The notes under the pieces: model-generated | Databases searched by the model: none | Told to the model about the DNA's origin: nothing | The model's input: the letters and a program-made list of their open reading frames with translations, nothing else | Shown here: positions 1 through 5,816 of the stretch, one piece after another | How the letters are laid out: each line of letters starts with the position of its first letter | Numbering within the stretch: the first letter of the stretch is position 1 | Origin: Desulfobulbaceae bacterium | Lineage (GTDB): Bacteria; Desulfobacterota; Desulfobulbia; Desulfobulbales; UBA5123 | Assembly (NCBI GenBank): GCA_029865195.1 | Contig: JAOUHH010000129.1 | Coordinates: 1-7,909 of the forward strand | Direction of reading: 5' to 3' | DNA: 7,909 bases | Program-made: the position numbers and the translations under genes

Positions 1-1
1 A

Positions 2-736
2 ACGGCGGCGGTTTTGGCGGGCGCATTCTGGCTCGGAGCCCGGCCGGCGATGGCGGAGCAGACCGCCCCGGTCTATTCCAGCTACACGCACAACTATCCG
101 CATGAGGTGCCGTCCGATTATGTCTACCGGACCGAGCGGGTCTTCGCGCCCCCGGCCAAGAAATCATGGCTCGACGGCGAGAAGAAGGACGCCCAGGCCG
201 CACCGCCGGTTGCAAGCGGCGCGGCGATGCAGGAGCGGGTGCGGGATCTTGTCCGGCAGCTGCTGGAGAATCCGGTGGAGGAGATTCAGGACAACTATGT
301 GGTGACGGTGGGAACCTTCGTCAACATGAGTCAACTGTACGCCACCTCGTCGCTGGGCCGCTACATGACCGAGCAGCTGATCACCGAGTTGCAGAAGGCG
401 GGCGTCGAGGTGATCGAGGTGCGCAAGACCCCCAGCATCATGATGAGCTCCAATGACGGGGTCTTCGGCCTTTCCACCGATATCGACGAGCTCTCCATGG
501 TGCATGGCGCGCAGGCGATGGTGGTTGGTACCTATTCGGTGGCGGGCGGGGAGATCCTGATCAATGCCCGGCTGCTGCGCAACGGCGACAACATGGTCCT
601 TTCCACCGGCAGCCTCTCCTTTCCCATGGATGCCATGGGCAGCGCACTGCTTGCCGACGAGGGGATGCCGGTGCGGACCGGCAAGCCGGTGGCGATTCGC
701 GCCTTTGCCGAAAACGGCCGCGCCAAAAAGAAATAA
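2..736 (+). CDS. FlgO-domain periplasmic or outer-membrane protein, 5' end cut off by the window
   Basis: The reading frame is open to the window edge. The first visible residues, up to AMA then EQ, look like the hydrophobic core and signal peptidase I site of a Sec signal peptide, so the true start lies upstream and the TTG at 14 is probably internal. Numbered from that TTG, a poorly conserved linker rich in Pro, Ala and Tyr covers residues about 17-70. A FlgO-type domain covers about 72-205, with the strand VVTVGTFVN, the helix SSLGRYMTEQLITELQ, the strand VEVIEVRK and the core motif VVGTYS at about 170-175. A basic tail ends in AKKK. In Vibrio, FlgO is an outer-membrane protein needed for flagellar stability and motility. 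Nothing flagellar is visible here, so that role is not shown. No lipobox is visible, unlike the next two genes. It is the first of three + strand envelope genes, with a 12-base gap to the next. Family call is firm; function is uncertain. Confidence 0.8.
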   Translation, partial: TAAVLAGAFWLGARPAMAEQTAPVYSSYTHNYPHEVPSDYVYRTERVFAPPAKKSWLDGEKKDAQAAPPVASGAAMQERVRDLVRQLLENPVEEIQDNYVVTVGTFVNMSQLYATSSLGRYMTEQLITELQKAGVEVIEVRKTPSIMMSSNDGVFGLSTDIDELSMVHGAQAMVVGTYSVAGGEILINARLLRNGDNMVLSTGSLSFPMDAMGSALLADEGMPVRTGKPVAIRAFAENGRAKKK

Positions 737-748
737 GGAGCCGGGGTG

Positions 749-1348
749 ATGCGTAACAACAACAGGATCGGCATGCTGGTACGATTGGCGGTGCTCGCGC
801 TTGCGCTCGGGGCGCTGGCCGGCTGCGCGACGGTGAAGAGCGGCGGCACCGCCTCCATCAAAACCCCGGATTTTTTCGGTATCGCCGATGATCTGGCCGT
901 GCAGTTGAAATTGAACAGCAAGTATACCCTCTCCAGTAATCGGCGGCTGTTGTTGACCACCGTGGTCAACATCGATGATTTCTACCAGACCTCCCGTTTC
1001 GGCCGCACCCTCACCGATGCCCTGGCCGGCCGCCTGTTCCGGAATGGGTTCGGGATCGTCGAGATCCGCAAGGCCTCGCATCTGATGGTCAGGGAGGGCA
1101 GCGGCGAATTGATGCTGACCCGCGACACGACGCTGATGGCGGCTGAGCAGAACATCGAGGCGGTGGTGGTGGGCACCTATTCGCTGACCCCGAATTCGGT
1201 GATCGTCAGCCTCCGGATGATCGAGCCGGATACCCGGCAGGTGTTGTCGGTGGCCGACATGGAGATTCAGCGCAGCGGCAATATCAACCACCTGCTCTAC
1301 AGCAACACCGCGACGGGCGAGGGGGAGTTGTCGGCCTATGAACGATAA
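749..1348 (+). CDS. FlgO-domain lipoprotein, paralogue of the preceding gene
   Basis: This is a lipoprotein of about 199 residues. A hydrophobic signal (LVRLAVLALALGALAGC) ends in the lipobox LAGC, with the lipidated Cys at about residue 26. The rest, from about residue 50 to 185, is a FlgO-type domain. It aligns with the upstream protein: SRFGRTLTDAL matches SSLGRYMTEQL, IVEIRK matches VIEVRK, and VVVGTYS matches MVVGTYS. The two genes therefore look like an old tandem duplication with clear divergence. The start is the ATG at 749, 8 bases after AAGGAG at 735-740; a GTG at 746 is possible and adds one residue. The short gap upstream and the overlap downstream indicate one transcript. Retention at the inner or outer membrane cannot be decided; the residue after Cys is Ala, not Asp, which fits outer-membrane sorting in enterics. 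No flagellar or curli neighbour is visible. Confidence 0.8.
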   Translation: MRNNNRIGMLVRLAVLALALGALAGCATVKSGGTASIKTPDFFGIADDLAVQLKLNSKYTLSSNRRLLLTTVVNIDDFYQTSRFGRTLTDALAGRLFRNGFGIVEIRKASHLMVREGSGELMLTRDTTLMAAEQNIEAVVVGTYSLTPNSVIVSLRMIEPDTRQVLSVADMEIQRSGNINHLLYSNTATGEGELSAYER

Positions 1349-2006
1349 GGCGCGGCCAAGAGAGGGGATGCCGATGAGGATGCGAATTGCGATGCTTTTG
1401 CTGTTGTTGCCCCTGGTGGCCGCGAGCGGCTGCGCCAAGACGGTGCGGCCGACCGTGCAGCCGCTGAAGGGGGCGCCGGTGGTCTATATCCACCCGATGA
1501 CCGACACCTACCGGCAGGCCAAGCTCGGGGTGTTGCCGTTCCAGGTGCCGGCCGGCATGGGCGAGGCGCAGGCGCATGGGGTGGCGGGGTTGTTCAAGGA
1601 TGTGCTGCTGGGCAAGCGGACCTTCCCGGTGGTGAAGCAGTTGACCACCCCCACCGGCGATTCTGCGCAGGCAGTGGAGTTCGGCCGGGCCAACGACTGT
1701 GATCTGGTGCTGCTGGGCAGCCTCGATTACGCGATGAGCGGTGGCGATCTCGGCGGGGCGCGGGTCGGGGTGTCGGTGCGGCTGCTGAGCGTGAAAACCG
1801 GCAATACGGTCTGGTATCTGAGCCAAGGGATGGATCAGCCCATGGATTATCCCGACACCGGCATGGTCAACCGTTTTGTCGACGCCCTTAGCATGCCGGC
1901 CTACCGTGGCTCCAACGGGGCTCCCACCGTGGCCAACATGCTGGCCCGGATCGCGGTGGACATGGCCGAGGTCTTTGCCGGCGCCCGCGACGTGGCCAGT
2001 CGCTAG
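1338..2006 (+). CDS. Lipoprotein with a CsgG/LpoB-like alpha/beta domain
   Basis: This is a predicted lipoprotein of 222 residues. The signal core LLLLLPLVAASGC gives a lipidated Cys at residue 32. After it come alternating strands and helices: KLGVLPFQVP, a helix around 78-90, FPVVKQL, a helix with AVEFGRANDC, DLVLLGSLDY, then VGVSVRLLSVKTGNTVWYLSQ. This pattern resembles the alpha/beta fold shared by CsgG, LpoB, PelC and the N-terminal domain of FlgT, proteins that assemble at or under the outer membrane. I cannot pick a subfamily. The ATG at 1338 overlaps the previous gene by 11 bases and has a GGGGGAG 10 bases upstream, which suggests translational coupling. The ATG at 1374 is a strong alternative, because GAGGGG at 1362-1367 is 6 bases away and the signal peptide then has a normal short N-region (Cys 20). 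A terminator 33 bases downstream closes the unit. Confidence 0.7.
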   Translation: MNDKARPREGMPMRMRIAMLLLLLPLVAASGCAKTVRPTVQPLKGAPVVYIHPMTDTYRQAKLGVLPFQVPAGMGEAQAHGVAGLFKDVLLGKRTFPVVKQLTTPTGDSAQAVEFGRANDCDLVLLGSLDYAMSGGDLGGARVGVSVRLLSVKTGNTVWYLSQGMDQPMDYPDTGMVNRFVDALSMPAYRGSNGAPTVANMLARIAVDMAEVFAGARDVASR

Positions 2007-2038
2007 CAATCACAACCCTCAACCGTGCCTGAACAAAA

Positions 2039-2076
2039 GGGCGGCGTCTCGCAGGGGCGGGGCGCCGCCCTTTTTT
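2039..2076 (+). terminator. Intrinsic terminator of the FlgO-like cluster
   Basis: GGGCGGCG (2039-2046) pairs perfectly with CGCCGCCC (2063-2070) around a 16-base loop, followed by six T. Four A before the stem can extend pairing with the T tract. It lies 33 bases after the stop of the third envelope gene and separates that unit from the next gene. Confidence 0.85.
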
Positions 2077-2087
2077 GCGTTGGTCGC

Positions 2088-2116
2088 TGTACATGGTTAG
2101 GGTGCGGGTCTATAGT
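2088..2116 (+). promoter_or_regulatory. Likely sigma70-type promoter for the Lcl-domain lipoprotein gene
   Basis: TGTACA (2088-2093, 4 of 6 matches to TTGACA) is followed after exactly 17 bases by TATAGT (2111-2116, 5 of 6 matches to TATAAT). It sits just after the upstream terminator. It would start RNA near 2123 and leave a leader of about 64 bases. The terminator directly upstream makes a new promoter here necessary, which adds weight to a moderate match. Confidence 0.5.
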
Positions 2117-2186
2117 TTACACGTACAGGGCAATTTTTTCCGGGGTGTAACCGCCCCTGCATCGTGGAGGTCAGGGAGGTTTTCTT

Positions 2187-2654
2187 ATGCGGACAAGTAG
2201 ATGGTTATTCGTGATCGGGGCGCTGTTGCTGCTGGTGCTGCAAGGGTGCGCGGGGTCGGGCGGCCGGCTCGCGGACCGGAGCGGTCCCGCGCGGCTGCAG
2301 GATTTGGGCGGCGGGGTTTGCCAGGATGTCGCCACCGGTTTGATGTGGCAGGTGGGGGTCAGTGAAAGGTTTGCCACCTGGGAAGAGGCGGCGGCAGCCG
2401 CCCAAGGGCTTGCCGTGGGTGGGCACGACGACTGGCGGTTGCCCACCAGTGACGAGCTCTATACCCTCCACGACCTCATCGAGGGCAAGCTCACCGGCGA
2501 TTGCGCCATCGGCGACAAGGGGTTGAGCTTCTGGTCCGGCGAGAGCCAGCGCTGGTCGCTGAGCGGTTACTGGGAGACCTATCCCCTCTGCGGCGGGGTC
2601 GATTATAAGTTTGTCAAACAGAAGGGCGGGGTGGTGCGGGCGGTGCGTCCGTAA
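2187..2654 (+). CDS. Small lipoprotein with an Lcl C-terminal (DUF1566) domain
   Basis: This protein has 155 residues. A signal peptide (RWLFVIGALLLLVLQGC) ends in the lipobox LQGC with Cys 21. Residues about 45-155 carry the hallmarks of the Lcl C-terminal domain, formerly DUF1566, named from Legionella collagen-like protein: TGLMWQ at 50-55, an alanine-rich helix, DDWRLPTSDEL at 81-91, FWSGES at 115-120 and the terminal VRAVRP. Such domains occur on secreted or surface proteins of Gram-negative bacteria; their ligand is poorly defined and I assign none. Three further Cys (45, 106, 135) could form a disulphide in the periplasm. The ATG is well supported by AGGGAGG at 2173-2179, 7 bases upstream. 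It is probably monocistronic, with its own promoter upstream and convergent purA downstream. No strong + strand terminator follows; the large hairpin at 2736-2777 lacks a T tract in this direction. Confidence 0.8.
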   Translation: MRTSRWLFVIGALLLLVLQGCAGSGGRLADRSGPARLQDLGGGVCQDVATGLMWQVGVSERFATWEEAAAAAQGLAVGGHDDWRLPTSDELYTLHDLIEGKLTGDCAIGDKGLSFWSGESQRWSLSGYWETYPLCGGVDYKFVKQKGGVVRAVRP

Positions 2655-2728
2655 CCCCTGGCCCGGCTTGTATTTTCTGACATGGCCGTCGGTCGCGCAA
2701 ATGCGCCGCGGTTCGGGCGCGAATGCAC

Positions 2729-2777
2729 AAAAAAAACGGCGTCGGTACCGGCGGATGCTTGCCGGTGCCGACGCCGT
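2729..2777 (-). terminator. Intrinsic terminator of purA
   Basis: Read on the - strand, a 17-base-pair stem (2777-2761 with 2752-2736), carrying a single G-T pair and an 8-base loop, is followed by eight T (A run at 2729-2736 on +, whose last A also pairs in the stem). It lies about 40 bases after the purA stop. The + strand has no T tract after the stem, so it is directional. Confidence 0.9.
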
Positions 2778-2780
2778 GGT

Positions 2781-2806
2781 CGTGCCGGGGCAGGGCCGCC
2801 GGCACG
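2781..2806. other. Second hairpin in the purA 3' untranslated region
   Basis: CGTGCCGG (2781-2788) is a perfect inverted repeat of CCGGCACG (2799-2806) around a 10-base loop. It lies between the purA stop and the main terminator hairpin. There is no T tract on either side, so it is not itself an intrinsic terminator; it may stabilise the mRNA end. Confidence 0.5.
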
Positions 2807-2817
2807 GGGCATGGTCT

Positions 2818-4116
2818 TTATTTCTCGAAGGGGTTTTTGAGGAGCATGGTCTCCTCGCGGCCCGGTCCCACCGACAGGATCATCGCCGGGGTCTCGGTGA
2901 GTTCCTCGATCCGTTTCACATAGGCGCGGGCCTTGGCCGGCAGATCGTCGACGCACTTGGCGTGGCGGATCTCCTCGCTCCAGCCCGGCATCTCCTCGTA
3001 AACCGGTTTTACCCGCTCGGCGCGGCGGATGTTGCCGGGCATGGCGGTGAGCCGCTCGCCGCCTTCCTCGTAGGAGGTGCCGATCTTCAGGGTCTTCTGG
3101 CCGCTCAAAACGTCGAGCTTGGTGATGGCGAAGCCGGTGACGCCGTTCAACCGCACCGCGTCGTTGGCGACCACGGTGTCCAGCCAGCCGCAGCGCCGTT
3201 TCCGGCCGGTGGTGGCGCCGAACTCGCCGCCCTTCTTCTGCAGTTCATCGCCGGTTGCGTCGAACAGCTCGGAGGGGAACGGCCCCTCGCCGACCCTGGT
3301 GGTATACGCCTTGAGAATGCCGATCACCGCGTCGATATGGGCGGGGCCGAAGCCGCTGCCGATGCAGGCGTTGCCCGCGACGGTGTTCGAGGAGGTGACG
3401 AAGGGGTAGGTGCCGTGGTCGATGTCGAGCTGGGTGCCCTGGGCGCCCTCGAAGAGGATGTGCTGGCCGCTCTTGCGCGCCTTGTCCAGTTCCACCGAGA
3501 CGTTGCCGATGTAGGGGGCGAGGATCTCCAGGTGTTTCTGGGCACCGGCGTAGATCTCGTCGAAGGAGACCGGATCGGCGCCGAATTTCTTGGTGAAGAG
3601 GTAGTTCTTCTCGTCGATGTTCTCCTTCAGCTTGTCGCGGAAGAGCCCGTCGTCCAGCAGGTCGCCGAGCTTGATGCCGCAGCGCAGAACCTTGTCGCCG
3701 TAGCAGGGGCCGATGCCGCGGCCGGTGGTGCCGATCTTCTTGCCCTTTTTGAGGGCGGCCTCGCTGCAGCCGTCCTGCACCCGGTGGTAGGGCATGATCA
3801 GATGGGCGTTGGCGCTCAGCATCAGCCGCTCCGGGGTCACCGGCAGGCCGCTCTCGCGCAGTTCCTCCATCTCGTCGATCAGCACGCCCGGATCAAGGAC
3901 CACGCCGTTGCCGATGAAGCATTTCTTGTTCTCGTAGAGAATGCCCGAGGGGATGAGGTGGAAGATGAACTGCTTGCCGTCGACCACCAGGGTGTGGCCG
4001 GCGTTGTTGCCGCCCTGGAAACGGACGATGTTGTCCGCGTACTGCGTAAGCAGATCGACGATCTTGCCCTTGCCTTCGTCGCCCCACTGGGTGCCGATGA
4101 TTACCACATTGGCCAT
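2818..4116 (-). CDS. purA: Adenylosuccinate synthetase
   Basis: PurA joins IMP and aspartate using GTP to make adenylosuccinate, the first committed step from IMP to AMP, in the cytoplasm. The protein is full length (432 residues, usual for bacteria) and collinear with the family. It has the GTP-binding loop GTQWGDEGKGK at 8-18 with the catalytic Asp 13, GGNNAGHT at 35-42 with the catalytic His 41, TTGRGIGPCYGDK at 130-142, EGAQGTQLDIDHGTYPF at 223-239, the substrate-binding TTGRKRRCGWLD at 302-313 and the C-terminal guanine-binding region SVGPGRE at 415-421. No key residue is missing. The ATG is preceded by AGGAGA (4125-4130 on +) at 8 bases. It is transcribed alone, away from the tat genes, from a likely promoter at 4286-4314, giving a leader of roughly 160 bases, and it ends at a strong terminator. 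Confidence 0.98.
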   Translation of the reverse strand: MANVVIIGTQWGDEGKGKIVDLLTQYADNIVRFQGGNNAGHTLVVDGKQFIFHLIPSGILYENKKCFIGNGVVLDPGVLIDEMEELRESGLPVTPERLMLSANAHLIMPYHRVQDGCSEAALKKGKKIGTTGRGIGPCYGDKVLRCGIKLGDLLDDGLFRDKLKENIDEKNYLFTKKFGADPVSFDEIYAGAQKHLEILAPYIGNVSVELDKARKSGQHILFEGAQGTQLDIDHGTYPFVTSSNTVAGNACIGSGFGPAHIDAVIGILKAYTTRVGEGPFPSELFDATGDELQKKGGEFGATTGRKRRCGWLDTVVANDAVRLNGVTGFAITKLDVLSGQKTLKIGTSYEEGGERLTAMPGNIRRAERVKPVYEEMPGWSEEIRHAKCVDDLPAKARAYVKRIEELTETPAMILSVGPGREETMLLKNPFEK

Positions 4117-4228
4117 TTGTCTGTTCTCCTGAGTAAGATGCTGTCAAAAACGCATCGCCCCTGCCCCGGCGTACGGTTGGTGGCGGGTGGCGCGTGTTCT
4201 GTAATCGTTTGATTTCTTTGTACTTTTT

Positions 4229-4268
4229 TGTCAGGTGGGTGCCGCCGCCGGCGGTGCCTCCGCTGACA
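4229..4268 (-). promoter_or_regulatory. Stem-loop in the purA leader
   Basis: TGTCAG (4229-4234) is complementary to CTGACA (4263-4268). Inside lies a second, GC-only pairing, CCGCC (4242-4246) with GGCGG (4250-4254). In the predicted purA mRNA it would start about 10 bases from the 5' end and be followed by an A run, so it is not a terminator. It could be a 5' stabilising or regulatory hairpin; the role is inferred only from position. Confidence 0.4.
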
Positions 4269-4285
4269 CAACGCAAAACAGAGCA

Positions 4286-4314
4286 ACCATAGCCAATGGG
4301 CTGCAAAATGTCAA
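4286..4314 (-). promoter_or_regulatory. Likely sigma70-type promoter of purA
   Basis: On the - strand a perfect TTGACA (4314 down to 4309) is followed after 17 bases by TATGGT (4291 down to 4286, 4 of 6 matches to TATAAT). RNA would start near 4279. It faces purA and stands back to back with the tat promoter. Confidence 0.65.
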
Positions 4315-4327
4315 ACGGTCAAGCGTC

Positions 4328-4356
4328 TTGACACTGTATCTCAAATACCGTAGATT
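4328..4356 (+). promoter_or_regulatory. Likely sigma70-type promoter of the tatB-tatC unit
   Basis: A perfect TTGACA (4328-4333) is followed after 17 bases by TAGATT (4351-4356, 4 of 6 matches to TATAAT). RNA would start near 4363, leaving about 80 bases of leader before tatB. Its -35 box is only 13 bases from the -35 box of the purA promoter on the other strand. Confidence 0.6.
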
Positions 4357-4442
4357 CCCAAGATTCGATGTGATGGCTGATTTGCCTAGGTGCGCGGCGG
4401 GTCAGTCATTTTTTCTTGCTTTCAGTCGCTAGGGGTTGCCGC

Positions 4443-4910
4443 ATGTTTGGGATCGGTCTGCCTGAGTTGTTGCTCATCATGGGGTTGGGGCTGGTGGTAC
4501 TTGGTCCCGACAAGCTCCCGGAGCTGGCCAAGCAGTTGGCCAAGGGGATGGTGGAGTTGAAGCGGACGGCCAATGCCCTGAAGGACAGCCTGCAGGACGA
4601 GCTGAAGGAGGAGGGTGTCGCCACCCCGCTCCTGGGCGATCTCGATGAACCGGCCGGGCAGCCGTGGCGCGGTCTCGACGGCAAGGGGGTGTCGCCTTCG
4701 GATACCCTGCCGGAAGGGTTTCAGGAGTTCTCGGGCCATATGACCGAATCCCTTGGCGGCGATCTCGTCGTGAACAATACGCCGATCGATGCGTCGGCGG
4801 CGGCCGATGCCGGGGCAGACGCGGAGGGGGCGATGGCGCAGGCCGCGCCTGCCGCCTCCGACACCGTTGCCGAGGCAACCCCCGACCAGCCCAAGGAGCC
4901 GGCCGCGTAA
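4443..4910 (+). CDS. tatB: Sec-independent translocase subunit TatB (TatA/TatB family)
   Basis: TatB works with TatC in the inner membrane to bind twin-arginine signal peptides and export folded proteins. The protein has 155 residues. The N-terminal motif MFGIGLPELLLI contains the polar Glu 8; one membrane helix spans about 4-20; the hinge LGPDKLPE follows at 20-27; then an amphipathic helix to about 55. The tail is long, disordered-looking and rich in Ala, Asp and Pro. The Gly-Pro hinge, where TatA usually has Phe-Gly, and the long tail favour TatB over TatA, but the family is hard to split in this group. The ATG at 4443 fits AGGGG at 4431-4435 (7 bases) and the family start; an extension to a TTG at 4416 adds nine residues with no family support. 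The stop codon directly touches the tatC start. Confidence 0.88.
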   Translation: MFGIGLPELLLIMGLGLVVLGPDKLPELAKQLAKGMVELKRTANALKDSLQDELKEEGVATPLLGDLDEPAGQPWRGLDGKGVSPSDTLPEGFQEFSGHMTESLGGDLVVNNTPIDASAAADAGADAEGAMAQAAPAASDTVAEATPDQPKEPAA

Positions 4911-5630
4911 ATGGATCTGCTTTCCGGCCACATCGGCACCCACCTGCGGGAGTTGCGGGAGCGGTTGATTATCGCCGCGGTGGCGGTCATCCTCTGCAGC
5001 AGCGTCGCCTACTATTTTTCCGAACCCATTGCCCGCTTCTTCATGGTGCCGTTGTTCTCGGCCCATCCCGCGCTGACCAAGCTCGTCTACACCAATCTCA
5101 CCGAGGCCTTTGTCACCTACATCAAGGTGGCGCTGATGGTGGGGGTGATCTGCAGCTTTCCCATCGTGATTTACCAGACTTGGATGTTCGTGGCCCCCGG
5201 CCTGCACAGCAACGAAAAATGGCTGGTCGGCAAGGTGGTGTTCTGGGGCTCGGGGCTGTTTATCGGCGGCATCCTCTTTTCCTATTTCGCCGTGCTGCCG
5301 CGGATGCTCCACTTCCTGATGAGTTTCGCCGGGCCCGGTCTCAAGGCGATGCCCAAGCTCGACGGCTACCTGACCTTTGTCACCCGCCTCGCCCTCTCCT
5401 TCGGCCTGGCCTTCGAGATCCCCTTCCTGATGGTGGCGGCCGGCAAGGTTGGCCTGGTGCGCCGCAGTTACTTCGTCTCCAAGCGGAAATACGCCTACCT
5501 CGGCATCCTCGTCCTCTCCTTCCTGCTCACCGTCGGCGACCCCTTCGCCACCGTCTTCCTCACCGTGCCCCTCATCGCCCTGTACGAGGCCGGGGTGCTG
5601 GTCATGCGCATCTTCCTGCGCGACGCATAG
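4911..5630 (+). CDS. tatC: Twin-arginine translocase subunit TatC
   Basis: TatC is the six-helix inner-membrane core of the Tat pathway and the first receptor for the twin-arginine signal. The 239 residues show the cytoplasmic N-terminal motif HLRELRERL at 11-19 and membrane helices at roughly 20-38, 68-90, 108-128, 155-178, 194-208 and 213-232. The loop FVAPGLHSNEKW at 93-104 carries the conserved Glu 102 (Glu 103 in E. coli). FGLAFEIP has Glu 169, and GDPF has Asp 210, in the places of E. coli Glu 170 and Asp 211. The start follows the tatB stop with no gap; AAGGAG at 4893-4898 is 12 bases away, so translation is probably coupled to tatB. No TatA gene lies in the window. No convincing terminator follows, only a T run at 5632-5637 behind a weak 4-5 base-pair hairpin. 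Confidence 0.97.
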   Translation: MDLLSGHIGTHLRELRERLIIAAVAVILCSSVAYYFSEPIARFFMVPLFSAHPALTKLVYTNLTEAFVTYIKVALMVGVICSFPIVIYQTWMFVAPGLHSNEKWLVGKVVFWGSGLFIGGILFSYFAVLPRMLHFLMSFAGPGLKAMPKLDGYLTFVTRLALSFGLAFEIPFLMVAAGKVGLVRRSYFVSKRKYAYLGILVLSFLLTVGDPFATVFLTVPLIALYEAGVLVMRIFLRDA

Positions 5631-5694
5631 GTTTTTTAGATTTTCTCCCGCAGCCTTGCCTGGCTGGCGATCGGTCAACGGCCGCTGCGTTCTC

Positions 5695-5724
5695 TTGACT
5701 CCCGTCGCCGGAAGCTGCTATTGT
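5695..5724 (+). promoter_or_regulatory. Likely promoter of the rubredoxin-DUF2231 gene
   Basis: TTGACT (5695-5700, 5 of 6 matches) is followed after 18 bases by TATTGT (5719-5724, 4 of 6 matches). RNA would start near 5731, giving a leader of about 86 bases. This implies that the fusion gene can be expressed apart from tatC. Confidence 0.5.
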
Positions 5725-5741
5725 GGGTTGGGTGTTCGTTG

Positions 5742-5794
5742 CCGCCGTGATCCGGCGCGGCGGAGTGGGATTAAAACGGGGCGGCAGACGCCCC
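5742..5794 (+). promoter_or_regulatory. Two hairpins in the rubredoxin-DUF2231 leader
   Basis: CCGCCG (5742-5747) pairs with CGGCGG (5758-5763) around a 10-base loop. GGGGCG (5778-5783) pairs with CGCCCC (5789-5794) around the loop GCAGA. The second ends 11 bases before the ribosome binding site at 5806-5811. There is no T tract, so they are not terminators. I recognise no riboswitch class. Confidence 0.35.
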
Positions 5795-5816
5795 ATCACG
5801 CAAGCGGAGAGAACAG

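Larger units (their letters stand above)
4117..4442. other. Divergent intergenic region between purA and tatB
   Basis: This is a 326-base gene-free stretch, visibly more AT-rich in its middle than the flanking genes. It holds two back-to-back promoters (4286-4356), a hairpin-forming block in the purA leader (4229-4268) and the two ribosome binding sites at its edges. The only frames that run into it are unsupported extensions of neighbouring or antisense frames. I see no tRNA, small RNA gene or known riboswitch consensus in it. Confidence 0.7.

Noticed and set aside
164..1438. A 424-codon - strand open frame opposite the FlgO-like genes
   Set aside because: It is a His/Gly/Arg-rich shadow of two well-supported genes with signal peptides and FlgO motifs; no ribosome binding site or domain is evident.
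2142..2157. GGGG and CCCC as a possible hairpin before the Lcl-domain gene
   Set aside because: Only four pairs with an 8-base loop and no T tract after; chance occurrence in GC-rich DNA is likely.
2611..4212. A 533-codon + strand open frame opposite purA
   Set aside because: It lies entirely antisense to an unmistakable purA, and its product is a low-complexity Ala/Gly/Val/Asp mirror of GC-rich codons with no recognisable domain.
5604..5637. Possible terminator at the end of tatC
   Set aside because: The T run at 5632-5637 is preceded only by alternative 4-5 base-pair stems with long loops inside the coding end, too weak to call.
4422..5678. A 418-codon - strand open frame opposite tatB and tatC
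   Set aside because: Its His/Gly/Glu-rich composition and exact opposition to conserved tat genes mark it as a codon-bias artefact.
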